Source of the DNA: Chondrosia reniformis
Taxonomy: Eukaryota; Porifera; Demospongiae; Chondrillida; Chondrillidae
Direction of reading: 5' to 3'
Length of the DNA: 64,000 nt
NCBI GenBank assembly: GCA_947172415.1
Contig: OX359202.1
Span: forward strand, 4,574,899 to 4,638,898
Program-made: the position numbers and the translations under genes
Part shown: positions 47,301-59,000 of the stretch, one piece after another
Numbering within the stretch: the first letter of the stretch is position 1
Layout: each line of letters opens with the position of its first letter
The notes under the pieces: generated by a model
What the model was told of the DNA's origin: nothing
The model's input: the letters and a program-made list of their open reading frames with translations, nothing else
Databases searched by the model: none

Positions 47301-50300
47301 TCCATTCAAATGGTCATCTGTCAGTAAGAGTGTATACTACATGTATGCATGAGACACTCACTGGAGGCAGTTCTTCATCCTCGTTCGGAGAGTCCTTATC
47401 TCCACTCTTGTTTTTCCCTCTCTTCTTGCCCTTTTCCTGCCTAAGCAAATGGATCAGTATTTACATATTTGTTAATGGAAAATGGACACAAGAAGGAAAT
47501 CTTACATAATATTTTTAGCTCAAAACTCAAAACATACCAAATTGAGAGGACAAAACAGAAATACAGTAGCAGGGTCTCATTCAGGGGAGGGGGGACGAGG
47601 TGGGGCATTCCCCCTTACTACGGTACAAGACAGAATAAACTGAACGTTTTGCGAGAAACGTACGGGTGTGCAAACGGGTTTGAATCGTACACAATGTTGC
47701 ACCTACGGACGCCTTCACCTCCATTGCCGTTGTAATAACTCTAACACCACATGTACGTATAAATTTCCTTTATTAACTAGAAGGGTCATCAAGGTATGAC
47801 ACTGCCCCTGCAAAAATTTTAAAAGTCAATTTTTGCCCCCCTTACAAAAATTTCTGGATGAAACCCTGACTGCAGGTAAGAGCTTGTGATCAGTGGATGG
47901 AGCTTCCTGTCTAAAAGGGACAAACATACAGGACAGTAAGAACTCACTTCTTTCCGGACGAAGCCTCAAAGGAATCTGGAGGATTCTTCAAGACATAACT
48001 GGTGAATTTGTGCTTCAGGTCAAGCAATCCCAAGTACCCACAAGCCTGGCAGGTCATTTGGACCTTGGTCTTGCTACATTTCTACGGAACACATCAAAAG
48101 TGTGCGTATATTGTGGCATGGACAACAAACTTCCTTAGTAAGTATAAAACAAAGCAATTATTCTTTATAAAGCAGGCACTTATTAAGTGGCTAAATCAAG
48201 AAATGTTTCAAGGAGAGGAGCCATTTTCTTGTACACATGCCAAAATCTAAGTTATTCCAAATACATACAAATGACAACGTTTTCAGTGGAGTTACGTATA
48301 GATTGGTAGAGCAAGTCCAAATAAGGTAATCAGGGTGTACTATACAACCACAAATACATAGCCAATTGACCAATAACATTAATTGTTTAGAAGGTGAATA
48401 GATCTGAAATGAAGTCATCACCATATCTTTTTCAGCTTAAAACTTTACCAACAACAATTACTCATCTTTGGGATGGTACGTACATCCTTCAACTTTTGAG
48501 GTCTCCTTAGAAAAGACATAGTTTTTACATTTAGCAGAGAGGTTGCTAAAGTAAAGCTATTGTACAGAGCTTTTCAATTGAGCATCTATAAACGCAGTTT
48601 GGTCACTCAAAAGTTGAAGGATGTACCATCCCAAAGATAAGTTCAACACAGTTAGAAGGAATCCTTGTTCTACTAACAATTACATATTTGTCATACGTAT
48701 GTATGTAAAAAAGGATGATCTAGCAAATGCCCAAGGTTGCCATGACAACTGTTATATGTTGCTCCACAGTGTATGCCTGCCATTAGGTTGCCATGACGAC
48801 TGTTATATGTTGCTCCACAGTGTATGCCTGCCATTAGGTTGTCATGACGACTGTTATATGTTGCTCCACAGTGTATGCCTGCCATTAGGTTGTCATGACA
48901 ACTGTTACATGTTGCTCCACAGTGTTACCACTGTGTATGTACACTGGTCATTTATACACTAAACTGAAGCCAGTCAGTGTAAGCAATTAACACACTAAAG
49001 AGAATGCAAACATTCAGAGAGAGAGAATGCTCCCCAGGGGCTGATTCAGTATAGTAGGCTTTAGAATACACTACTCTGATCTAAGAGGAACGACTGAGTT
49101 GGTTGTAATTACTGAACTGAGAGCATTAGAGGAGATGGTTGGTAACTTTCAGTACCAATATTAATCGTCTGATGTCAGCACTACTTAGCAACATGTGCCA
49201 TTAGAGGATATCCTAAAATGCTTACCTAATGTATGAAATAGGCAAAGTGAAGATCTACATTTGAATGAGTTGGTTGGAAGTCACTCTCAGTCTATTAAGT
49301 ATGGGTTGCTAAGATGGTTGCTAGGGGCTTTTAGACTCACCAGATTGCCAAGTATAGGTTGCTAAGATGGTTGCTAGGACTCACCAGATTGCCAAGTATA
49401 GGTTGCTAAGATGGTTGCTAGGACTCACCAGATTGCCAAGTATAGGTTGCTAAGATGGTTGCTAGGGGCTTTTAGACTCACCAGATTGCCAAGTATAGGT
49501 TGCTAAGATGGTTGCTAGGGGCTTTTAGTCTCACCAGATTGCCAAGTATAGGTTGCTAAGATGGTTGCTAGGGGCTTTTAGACTCACCAGATTGCCAAGT
49601 ATAGGTTGCTAAGATGGTTGCTAGGGGCTTTTAGACTCACCAGATTGCCAAGTATAGGTTGCTAAGATGGTTGCTAGGGGCTTTTAGACTCACCAGATTG
49701 CCAAGTATAGGTTGCTAAGATGGTTGCTAGGGGCTTTTAGACTCACCAGATTGCCAAGTATAGGTTGCTAAGATGGTTGTTAGGGGCTTTTAGTCTCACC
49801 AGATTGCCAAGTATAGGTTGCTAAGATGGTTGCTAGGGGCTTTTAGACTCACCAGATTGCCAAGTATAGGTTGCTAAGATGGTTGCTAGGGGCTTTTAGT
49901 CTCACCAGATTGCCAAGTATAGGTTGCTAAGATGGTTGCTAGGGGCTTTTAGACTCACCAGATTGCCAAGTATAGGTTGCTAAGATGGTTGCTAGGGGCT
50001 TTTAGACTCACCAGATTGCCAAGTATAGGTTGCTAAGATGGTTGCTAGGGGCTTTTAGTCTCACCAGATTGCCAAGTATAGGTTGCTAAGATGGTTGCTA
50101 GGGGCTTTTAGTCTCACCAGATTGCCAAGTATAGGTTGCTAAGATGGTTGCTAGGGGCTTTTAGACTCACCAGATTGCCAAGTATAGGTTGCTAAGATGG
50201 TTGCTAGGGGCTTTTAGACTCACCAGATTGCCAAGTATAGGTTGCTAAGATGGTTGCTAGGGGACTTAGACTCACCAGACTAGTTTCTGGGTTATCACAC

Positions 50301-50924
50301 TCTTGACAGAGAACAAACTTCTTTATGAAGTTGAAGAGAATATCCTGCAGCTTGTCACCTTCGTGAGAGCCATTAACAATGTAACGTCCAGTCTTATCAA
50401 ACTGGGTTTGAGCACCCAATTCACAGCCAAAGAACTTGCATGGGTCTAAAATAGTAACAAAGATGATGTAATAATAGATTAGCACCAATATAGGTACTTG
50501 GTCATTTCTAAGTCTTCCTATACACATTAACTGCTGCTATGAAAGTCACTACATATATGGGTCTTCAGTCAATTTTCTAAGCATTACTTGTGAATAGACA
50601 TATCACCTCATAACAGCTACTTTGGTTTCAATCTAGAACACCATATTTCAAAAAAATTGGTTAACATGTCTATGAAGTTAAGGAGCACAAAGAGGACTTA
50701 AAATTAGATTTAAACACAAATTTCTTAGAGTAAAAGTTCATAGCAAGAGACTAACACATTGCGGGCCGACCGAGTGCCTTAGCAACTTCAACCATGTTGA
50801 CAATGACAGTCTTTATTCCATTTCCCTTGCCTTCCACTTTGGCAATGAGGGCAGGCATCTTGTATCGGTAGAAAGCATCAGCGTTCTCTGGGTCAATGTT
50901 GATCATGGATGATTTAGAACTCAT
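44360..50924 (-). CDS. EIF5: Eukaryotic translation initiation factor 5, 7 exons
   Basis: Exons (5' to 3'): 50756-50924, 50276-50445, 47948-48081, 47362-47440, 46369-46713, 44907-45071, 44360-44575; 1,278 nt, 425 residues, phases consistent (human 431). The N-terminal GTPase-activating domain reads [20 protein letters not shown] and [17 protein letters not shown], then [12 protein letters not shown]. The zinc finger uses CQEC and CQACG. An acidic/basic linker follows ([19 protein letters not shown]). The C-terminal W2/HEAT domain includes [30 protein letters not shown], and ends EDIDIDNI. eIF5 stimulates GTP hydrolysis by eIF2 at start-codon recognition. The start is the ATG at 50924; upstream codons stay open only without an ATG. 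The arginine finger expected near the N-terminus is not certain by eye. Intron 2 holds two minisatellites. Confidence 0.96.
45195..45330. other. eIF5 intron sequence with G/C-run blocks
   Basis: GAGGGGGCAATCC and CCCCCAACCCCCC blocks flank an AT-rich core. It resembles the 47.6-47.9 kb element loosely but has no clear ends. Confidence 0.3.
47567..47876. mobile_element. Short TIR element (~310 bp) in eIF5 intron 3
   Basis: Left end CAGTAGCAGGGTCTCATTCAG and right end CTGGATGAAACCCTGACTG are imperfect inverted repeats. G-rich sequence follows the left end and C-rich sequence precedes the right end. No coding frame. Confidence 0.6.
48468..48665. mobile_element. Foldback element, family C
   Basis: CTTTGGGATGGTACGTACAT with CCTTCAACTTTTGAG pairs with CTCAAAAGTTGAAGGATGTA and CCATCCCAAAG. 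It is followed by ATAAGTTCAACACAGTTAGA and AGGAATCCTTGTTCTA, the family's right-hand signature. Confidence 0.75.
48730..48925. repeat. 51-bp minisatellite, ~4 copies
   Basis: Unit GTTGCCATGACGACTGTTAT followed by ATGTTGCTCCACAGTGTATG and CCTGCCATTAG. It lies in eIF5 intron 2. The unit is a multiple of three, so both strands stay open. Confidence 0.92.
49290..50275. repeat. 53-bp minisatellite carrying splice-donor copies (eIF5 intron 2)
   Basis: About 18 head-to-tail units; one unit reads GGTTGCTAAGATGGTTGCTA, GGGGCTTTTAGACTCACCAG, ATTGCCAAGTATA. Two units at the low end lack the GGGGCTTTTA block. On the transcribed strand each unit contains AATCTG|GTGAGTCTAAAAG (some GTGAGACT), nearly the same as the true exon-2 donor AGTCTG|GTGAGTCTAAG at 50276. 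The array starts directly at that donor, so the unit evidently grew from the exon-intron border. Confidence 0.95.
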
Positions 50925-51195
50925 GATTAACAGTTCTTCTTGTTCATTCAAGTGCTCCAAGGTGATTTGGTTGAGGATTTGGCAAGATTGTTTAGGGGTC
51001 TTGGGTTTCTACTAAACTGACAATTGATGGTCATATAAGGTATTTCATGGACCTTTCCACGTTCTCTAGACTTTTCTGACTGCTTTTGAGCGTAAAAAAC
51101 GACATTAACAATGGCCTCTGTGACTGGATAAGAGGCGGGGGGAAGAACGTCATTTCTTACAGTGAATTAACAGCTTAAAGAAATCTCTAGTCGGC

Positions 51196-51549
51196 CTAAT
51201 TTACTAGTCGGATATCCTACATACATATACGTACGTACATACGTATGTATATACTACGCATTATATCTACGTATATATCTATCTATCTTATTCATAACTC
51301 ACCCTCAGTGATTTCAAATAAGAAGAAATGCATATAAACTTGGTGACAATATTAAAGAATCTTGCCTGCGGAGAGATATGATATTCAATAAACACACAGA
51401 GAATAAGCAAACGGACACGAAACACAACAAACCTTTTCCTTGACTATTTTCGCGGCTTGCCAGTCTACCCGATAAGGATTACCAACAACTAAGCGCTCAC
51501 GTGTTCTTGATGGATGACGCAATGTAGAACTATTAATAGGAAAAGACAT
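51196..51549 (-). CDS. Possible small gene, 66 residues, 3 exons
   Basis: Exons 51433-51549, 51303-51365 and 51196-51216 have canonical borders (AAAG|GTTTGT, CCGCAG|GCAAG, GAGG|GTGAGT, GTATGTAG|GATATC), are all phase 0, and sum to 66 residues plus stop. The product begins MSFPINSSTLRHPSRTRERL and continues VVGNPYRVDWQAAKIVKEK. I do not recognise it. It fits the space between eIF5 and the CHAT gene, but it could be chance or a 5' leader exon of eIF5. Confidence 0.3.
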
Positions 51550-51738
51550 TACGTCAAGCAAAAAAGGGAAAAACACTTTGGTACATGTTAAAGGTGTCAG
51601 CACAATAGCTGTATAGTTGAATACATATAGACATATAAAATTTTCAAGTTAAAAGTCTTGTGTTAATGCAAGGTACAAAGATGCAAATTGTGTATACAAG
51701 TCGAAATATAAAAGTTTCAATTTTGCAATTTTGTTAAT

Positions 51739-53073
51739 TCAAGCGCCTTTCACCAATTTTTTCAATGCAGAAAAGTAAATGTTGGTACCTTTATGGATCA
51801 TCTGCAAGGAATTGTGGGCAGTTGATGTAATGAGGCGCTTATCGGCATCATCAAGTTCAAATGTAACAATTCTCTGTATCACATCTGGAACACAGAGCAA
51901 CTTCACTCTAATTGCCTTCTCAGGAGGAGAGAGGACCGGCTGTGGGTAGGGTCTCAGGAGCTTCAATCTCTCCAGTTTGGCTACCATCTCAGATCCAATG
52001 ATGCCATCTTCTGGATAAGACACAGCTATAGTGTCAGCCAAACTGAGAATAAAGGTCTCAGGGAAGGAGAAAGTAGCTTCAGATGTGTGGTTGGGAAACA
52101 AGCTGATGTAACTCAGTGCTTGCAAGAGAAAGTGCTCACACGGTTGAAGCTTCATCTCAAAGAAAGTGCTTAACACAGAAAGAACTTTTTGGTGATTTAC
52201 AAATCCATCGCTTAAAATGGATAGCTCTGCAGGTGTCACATTATGTAACTGATCAGAGCTAACCAAAGGATTCTTCTTTTCTATTGATACATCTTGAGAT
52301 GCCTTCTTCCTCTTCAACTTGTCTTTCCAGGTTCTTTTAACGACAGGTCCTTGATAATCTGGATATTCGAAGGGCACAGAAAGGGGCTTATAAATGACTT
52401 GAGCTTGACAGGCAATAACCAAATCTTGTGCTGTCTGTCTCAAAGCAAAGGCTGAGTCACTTTCATGAAGACTGAGCATGCCTTCAAACACCTTAACCAA
52501 ACCAGCACAACCACTACTAACCCTAGATATTACCTGGAAAGCTTCAATATCCTTTCTGTAGGGGCTGAACTCTTCAGCTGAACGGACAAGGCTGTAGGAC
52601 ATTCTCTGGATGCTACTGTAGGACTCCAGATGGCCAACATTGACCACGGCACATCCTCTCAGGAGCAGTGTGTCTACCTTCTTGGTAAAGGACTGGTCTG
52701 TATCCATATCATCTGGACCAATCACAATGATATCAGTCTGAGGATGCTTCAGGTCTGGTAGCAGTGGAATGACAGTCTCCATATTGGATGGATGGTCCAG
52801 AACATATAATCGGAAATGATGCTCAAAGCTCTTACCAATATTGGACTCAAGATACTTGGGGCTTTTCTTCCTGGTCTCCTTGATCTCAGGAGGGTCCTTC
52901 TGCAGTTTGGTGAGAGAAGGAATGGTTGCCTCTATCTCCTGCAGTGATGCCTTCAAGAGGTCATCAGTGGCACAGTTCAACCAGAAGACACCTCCTGGAA
53001 AGTGCTTGAAATTCTTGCACACAAAATCTCTGACTACTTCAGAGGGATCATGAGGACTCATTCCTTTGACAAG
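51739..53073 (-). other. C-terminal exon: NB-ARC-like module without P-loop
   Basis: Terminal coding exon of the CHAT gene, 444 residues. It opens LVKGMSPHDPSEVVRDFV and continues FPGGVFWLNCATDDLLKASL, the sequence that follows the Walker A in NB-ARC proteins. Where GMGGxGKT is expected it reads GMSPHDPSE, so the ATP-binding Lys is gone. DIIVIGPDD may be the Walker B counterpart. The C-terminal winged-helix and helical parts are only loosely recognisable. I read it as a degenerate STAND module. Confidence 0.6.
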
Positions 53074-56000
53074 CTGTGGGGAGAGACGAAAGCAAAGAGT
53101 CATCACAACTTGGAAAGTACGTAGTTACAGCATTAAATGCAACTCTAGACTTGCCGAATATACGTATAATATATTTAACAATGCACATGGGCTCACCACA
53201 ACGTCTCTGGGAGGTAACCTGTCTTGTCTGAACAAGGCAAATTCCATCTCTTCCATGATGTCCAGTCTGGGGAATGGAGATGGGTCACCTACTCGAGCAC
53301 TTACTTTGGCCGAATCACAGGTCTTGTTGTATTCAATAGAAATATCTCTCCCAATTAGCTGCAGACCTCCCCAATGGACGTGCTGTGAAAACTGCTGGAT
53401 ACAGCGAATGGCCATTGAGCTCTTCTGGATGGCCTTGGAGGTTGGGTAGCCATCATGAGCAAGAAGACGGTAAAAGAAGCTCATGAAGATGCTGGCACTC
53501 TTGTCTGGTACTCTGAGAAGAGACACAAGCACTGATTGGGCACCTGCTGCTAGAAATGCCCTAGCAACAGAGTTGACACCTTCATTGGCCACCTGTCCCC
53601 TGCCACTATCACAGGCGGACAGAACTACCAAAGAGGCATTCAACTGAAGCTTTTGGATCTCTTCAATGAAAAGGAGTGCTTCTTTAGCATCTACTGCTTG
53701 CTTTAGTGATAGTGTGGGTATGCTGGCACCAAATGCCAGGTATCCCTGGATCCCTGATCCATGAGTGGCAATGTGGACAATGTTGGCAAGTTGCAGTCTG
53801 TATACAATGGTCTGTTTGGTAGCCTGTTCCTTCAGTACAGGCGGAGCCTCCAGAATGTGAGCAATCTGAACTGCTTCAGCTTCAGCATGAGGAAGACGAC
53901 CCAGTGATATCTCCCTGTTGTTGTGGGTGACCTTAGGGATGGTAGGGTTACCAACTACAAGGAAGCGATCTTCTGAAGGAAGGGTGATTGTCACAGGAGG
54001 CTGACTGTTGATGATTCCCATGGTGAAGATGGACGGAAACACTCGAATTGTGTACCTATCTCCTAGGAACACTCCAGTGCTCTTGTCCTGTAGTATAGCC
54101 CATGGTAAGAGTTGCGCTGTCTGATCAGGAATAATGACTAGATCTCTGACAGATGGCATCTTGCTTTCAATCACTTCAATAAATTTAAAAGCAAGATTGT
54201 CAAAAAGTACATTCAATGGAGTGTTCATCTCTTCCAATGTGATGGGCTCAAAGAGGTCAAACTCCTTCTGATTCAGGTAGTCAATCAGGCTCTTGGACAC
54301 ATACTGGTCAAATTTGACTTTCTCTGTGGATGTAGGATCACTGAAAAGATCCGTTGGGAGCGGTATCTTCAAAAAGTGATAATTTTGAGGAGGAATGAGT
54401 GTCTTTGGCTCAGTATGAGAAGCAGTGTAGGATGATGGTGAGGATGAGGAACTAGTCACATTTGTGGCTAGAGAAGGCTTCTTTGATGATTCAGTGGCAT
54501 GACCAGGGAAGATAATGTGCACCAACATACAGGAAGTAGTGAAACTCAGCATCACCACCGGGGACTTCTCTTGCTGTGCAAACTCCCATATAGAGGAGAG
54601 CTCAAGTGGTCGATTGACATTCATCAAACTGACTGTACCAGATATCTTTCTCTTCTGCCACAGGATCTCTCCAAGGTTTCTAGCTCTGTTAGCCTCTGCC
54701 ACTTTCAGTGACTCCTGTTTCTCCCCAAGTAACACTAGAATGCGCTGGAGGTTGTAGAAAGCCCTGGAATTGGCTTCAAACAAGGAAAGTGCCATGGAAT
54801 CTGTGTCTTCTTCACTACCAGTACCTCCTTTGACTTTGTCAAAGGAAGACTCAATAAGTGTCATGACTTCTTCAAGATCATCTTTGGCTTTGAGAAGATA
54901 GTACTTACGATAGCTCAAGTAATGTTGATCAGAGGCAAACGTTGGTTCTTGTGGACTATCACTGCTTTGTTGAGTGGAAGTGGGAACAGCAAATGCAATC
55001 ACTTCAAGGTCACTGTTGCTATATTTGTCCTCTATGTCCTTCATGTTGTCAAGACCATCTCTGGTCTTATATTTTCCTCCACTAACAACCAGACGACTAT
55101 GGCGAGTCTGTGAGGATTTTGATTCTTCAAAGGGTAAATGCAATTTTTTAGATTCTGATGGCTCAGCTGCAACCACATCAGAGGGAACTTCATCCCACTC
55201 TCCAACGTTCTCATTCACCTTGTGAGCCAGTGTCATGTACAGCTGTGCACGATTCTGGAGAGCATTAATCTTGGCTTGCTCATCACAATTGAGGGACAAT
55301 GTCTCATTGTAGCAGTTCAGTGCATCCAAGTTCTCCTCCAGTAAGGTCTTGATGTTGCCAAGGTTACCCAATGCTCTAGCCTGGGCAGGCTCGTCATTGC
55401 AGAACACTGCATGACCGTATGCTATCTCAAAGTAGTCATTTGCCTCTTTGTATCTCTTCACTGTTTGAAGTGCATTTCCCAGGTTGGATGCAGCCCTGCC
55501 AATGCCAAGCAGTGATCTCTCATATTTCTTTGCAAATTCAAAAGCTTCTTTTAGATATGGGATAGCTTCGTGTACTCTGTTCAGACCAAGAAGGGCATTA
55601 CCCAAGTTGCCTTTAGCCCATCCCAGAGCAAGTGGATCATTCAGTGCCTCTTGTAGTCTGAGAGCTTCCTTGTATTCTTCCAATGAGTTGTTACAGTCAG
55701 ACATTCCCTGGTAAAGGTTTCCCAGAGCGTGGCGAGTTGAAATCTCATCTTTTGTGGCCTGTGTGATTTTATCCTTTCTTTTAGGATCACTGCTTGGGAG
55801 AGCTTCAGCTTCTTTTCTCAGTTGAATGGAATGCTCAACAGCCATTTTAAAGATCTCTTTTGCCTTTCTAAAGTTGCTTGTAAGTTTGTAGCAGTTGGCC
55901 AATTTGAGAATAACTGCACTCTTTGAGATGATAATGACTCCAAACTTGTGAGCAACATTCTTCACATCATAAGTAGTGCGTGCTTGCTCGTACATTTCAA

Positions 56001-59000
56001 TGGCCTTAGGGTACTCCTTCAGAGCTAGTCTGATCTCACCTCTGTAGATGGAGGCCACTGCTACGTCTCCTGATGCATTGTGTTGCCCAGCAACATCTTC
56101 CAACTTGTCAAATTGTGGATATGCTTCTTTATAAGCTTTTTGTCGGTAGAAGCTGATGGCAACTCCAAATAATCTAGCTCTATGGATTTCTGCATCAAGT
56201 AGAAGCTGTCGATCTAGTATGGATAAGACTTCTCTGCATCTTGGGTAATCCCCAGAAAGGTAAATTGCTTTTGCATGAACTACCACAGATATGGGGTTCT
56301 TAGGATTAAGAGGTTGCTTTATAAGGTAGTCCTCATCGTTGATCTTAGAGATAGGTACAAAGAAGCCTGGTTGAGACTGGTTGGACTCACCAACAGGGGC
56401 ATCACGGTGTGCTTTACTTGTGGCTCCATGATTACTTGTAGACAGATCATTTATTTGTTTCTGATCCTTTGGTTGTACAGAATTTATGGAGTCAGGAGGT
56501 CCTTGAGGTGATGGGGAAAGTCTCTTTGCAATAGATGAATTAGACCTTCGTGGTTTATTGGTACTAGTGGAATTATTTTGAAGTTGAGCAAGAAAAGAAG
56601 AATTGGCATTACCTGAATTCTTAGTTTCCACAGCTCTTTGGTTTAGCTTCTTGACCTTCTCAGTTAAACCTGAAGAAGACCAAGACAACTAAGAATAACA
56701 ATATACAGTTCCTGGATTAGGAAGTAATATTATGTAGTATCCTCTATACATAGATAACATATAATGTAGTATCCGCTATACATTTATAGATAATATGGGA
56801 ACCAGAGTTTCCCCCTAGCCACTCAAAAAGATGGTTGAGCCATAGACAGCTGTTTCATACTTATTAGGACTCATCAGTATGGCATACGATGGGAGTATCC
56901 AGAGTTTAATGTCGATGACATACGTATGTATGTACGTAGTATTCTCTTTACATATATAATATCCTAGAGTAAATTTCAATTATTGTCACCCAATGGACCA
57001 CAAGAATAATAAGCAAAGGGTACGACTATCAAGGAACCCTAACCTGATTGGGCAAATGTTTTCTCTGCTTTAGAACTTTGATAGTCTACATGTTCTACAG
57101 CAGGTAATGTAACGGAAACATCAAAATCTGATTCAACAAAAGAACCTGCAGCTCTTTCGCTATCATATATTTCTCCACTTGGCAACAGTGCTAATGTGCT
57201 CCCTGAATAACCCGCAGCCTCCATCAGGCTAGCAAACTTACTCCAGGTAATGGGTGTGCCTGATTCTGATTTGTAAGCTAACCAGTAACCAAGACAGTGA
57301 AGGATATCTTCCTCCATCCCACTGTCACTTGGAAGGTATTGGGCAGGATTATAGAGAGGACTAAAATAAAATGATTTACTGATTTCAGCCCAAAAGTTGC
57401 TCCATCGCTTAGAAAGAGGAACCTTCTTGAGTTTAATGAGTGATGGTATCTCATCAAGTACATTGCCTACAAGAAGATCAACAAAAGATAATTTCTACTA
57501 GTCAGAGATAAAGAAGGTCTCAATTAACCTATGCAAAGAACTTGGTCAATAAAGGCAACATCAGCCTTTGCTGCAAAAAGAGCATGAATGATTTGAGATT
57601 TAGGGAGCATTTTGATTCCCTTTTCTCTCAGCAGTATCTTTACTTCTTGCAGTACTCCATGAAAATCTTCTTTTGGTAGAACTGCCCCAAAGTAACCTGC
57701 AAATTTATCAGCATCCTGACAATCAGCCAGGGTTTTGACCAAATTCCAAGCCTTTCTTGGATTCTCTCCCACTATGCAAAGATGATCCTCAGTAAAATTA
57801 TACTAAATGCATTAAAATATGACCTACATTCATTGCTGACATCAGTGGCAATAGTCATGGAAACACCAGAAGTTGTCAATGCAGTAGTGAGCCTTTCCTT
57901 AACTTCTAAAATTTTCTTTTCGCGAGTGTAGTTCATAAATTTGCCAAAAAGTTTCTCCAGCTTAGCTCTAGCTATAACATAATCAACTATATTGTAGGGA
58001 GACTGATTAAGAAAGTATTCCAAGTGAACAGCAGATATAAAGGAAGTAAGCACAAACCTAGAACCAAGGGCCTCTTCATGTCTTGTGATACAAGCAACTA
58101 TATCTTCTAAGCATGAATTTCTAGTTGTGTTCACGTATTGAGATACATGAGCTACAGAATAACGTATGATGAAGATCACAATCTACTATTATACGTATAT
58201 GTACTTTAAGGTTATTGATATTTCATTATGTACGTACCTATATATATGCATGTACATGTACGTATGCATATGTAATGTATGTCAATAAAGCCTTTTTGAG
58301 CAAGCTAATTTAGGATGTTTTGACCCGGAGGTCTTCATTACCAAGTATATGTATGTGTATACATTTTAGATGGTACGTATATCTTTTAAAAATTTTGATC
58401 CATCTAAAGAGAGAGTTTGCATTTTTGTCAAGTGCCACATGCTTGATCATGAGGTGCTTCATCAGAGACTAAAGGATGGTCTCCACTGGCCATTTGTACA
58501 TATATTTTTATGTGTATATACGTATAGTACGTATGTGCAGTGTTATATTTATATAAGTACACTAAACACTGTATATACCTATACATACATATGTATGTAA
58601 GTCTGTCCAGATATATATATATACACAGTAGATTTCTGTAATATATACCCGTGTTGGGAGGCGGAGTGTTTGTCATGTGACTGATACAGTGAGGTTGATC
58701 TCCATACATATCACCACTCTTGTGAGCAAACACCATTTCACCAGAAGATTCTGTAGCAACTGACTGGGGAGACTGGGCATCCTTTAGATCGCTTGGCTTA
58801 GACTTGAAGTTGCTTAGCAACCTAGCTGAAGGATCCAGAGAAGTACTTTGCATAGGAGTTGCTACCAACTGCGGAGGTGCTGGAGCATCCGAAGCATCTT
58901 CTCTTCCAACAGGAGCCAAACGCTCTCCAAAGAGAAGAGATGACTTTGGAGTTTGACTATGTGGAACTTGACTGCTAGCAAGTGAAGGAGGCTTCTTCCC

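Noticed and set aside
49290-50275. CRISPR-like regular repeat array
   Set aside because: Units are directly adjacent with no spacers, in a eukaryotic intron; it is a minisatellite.
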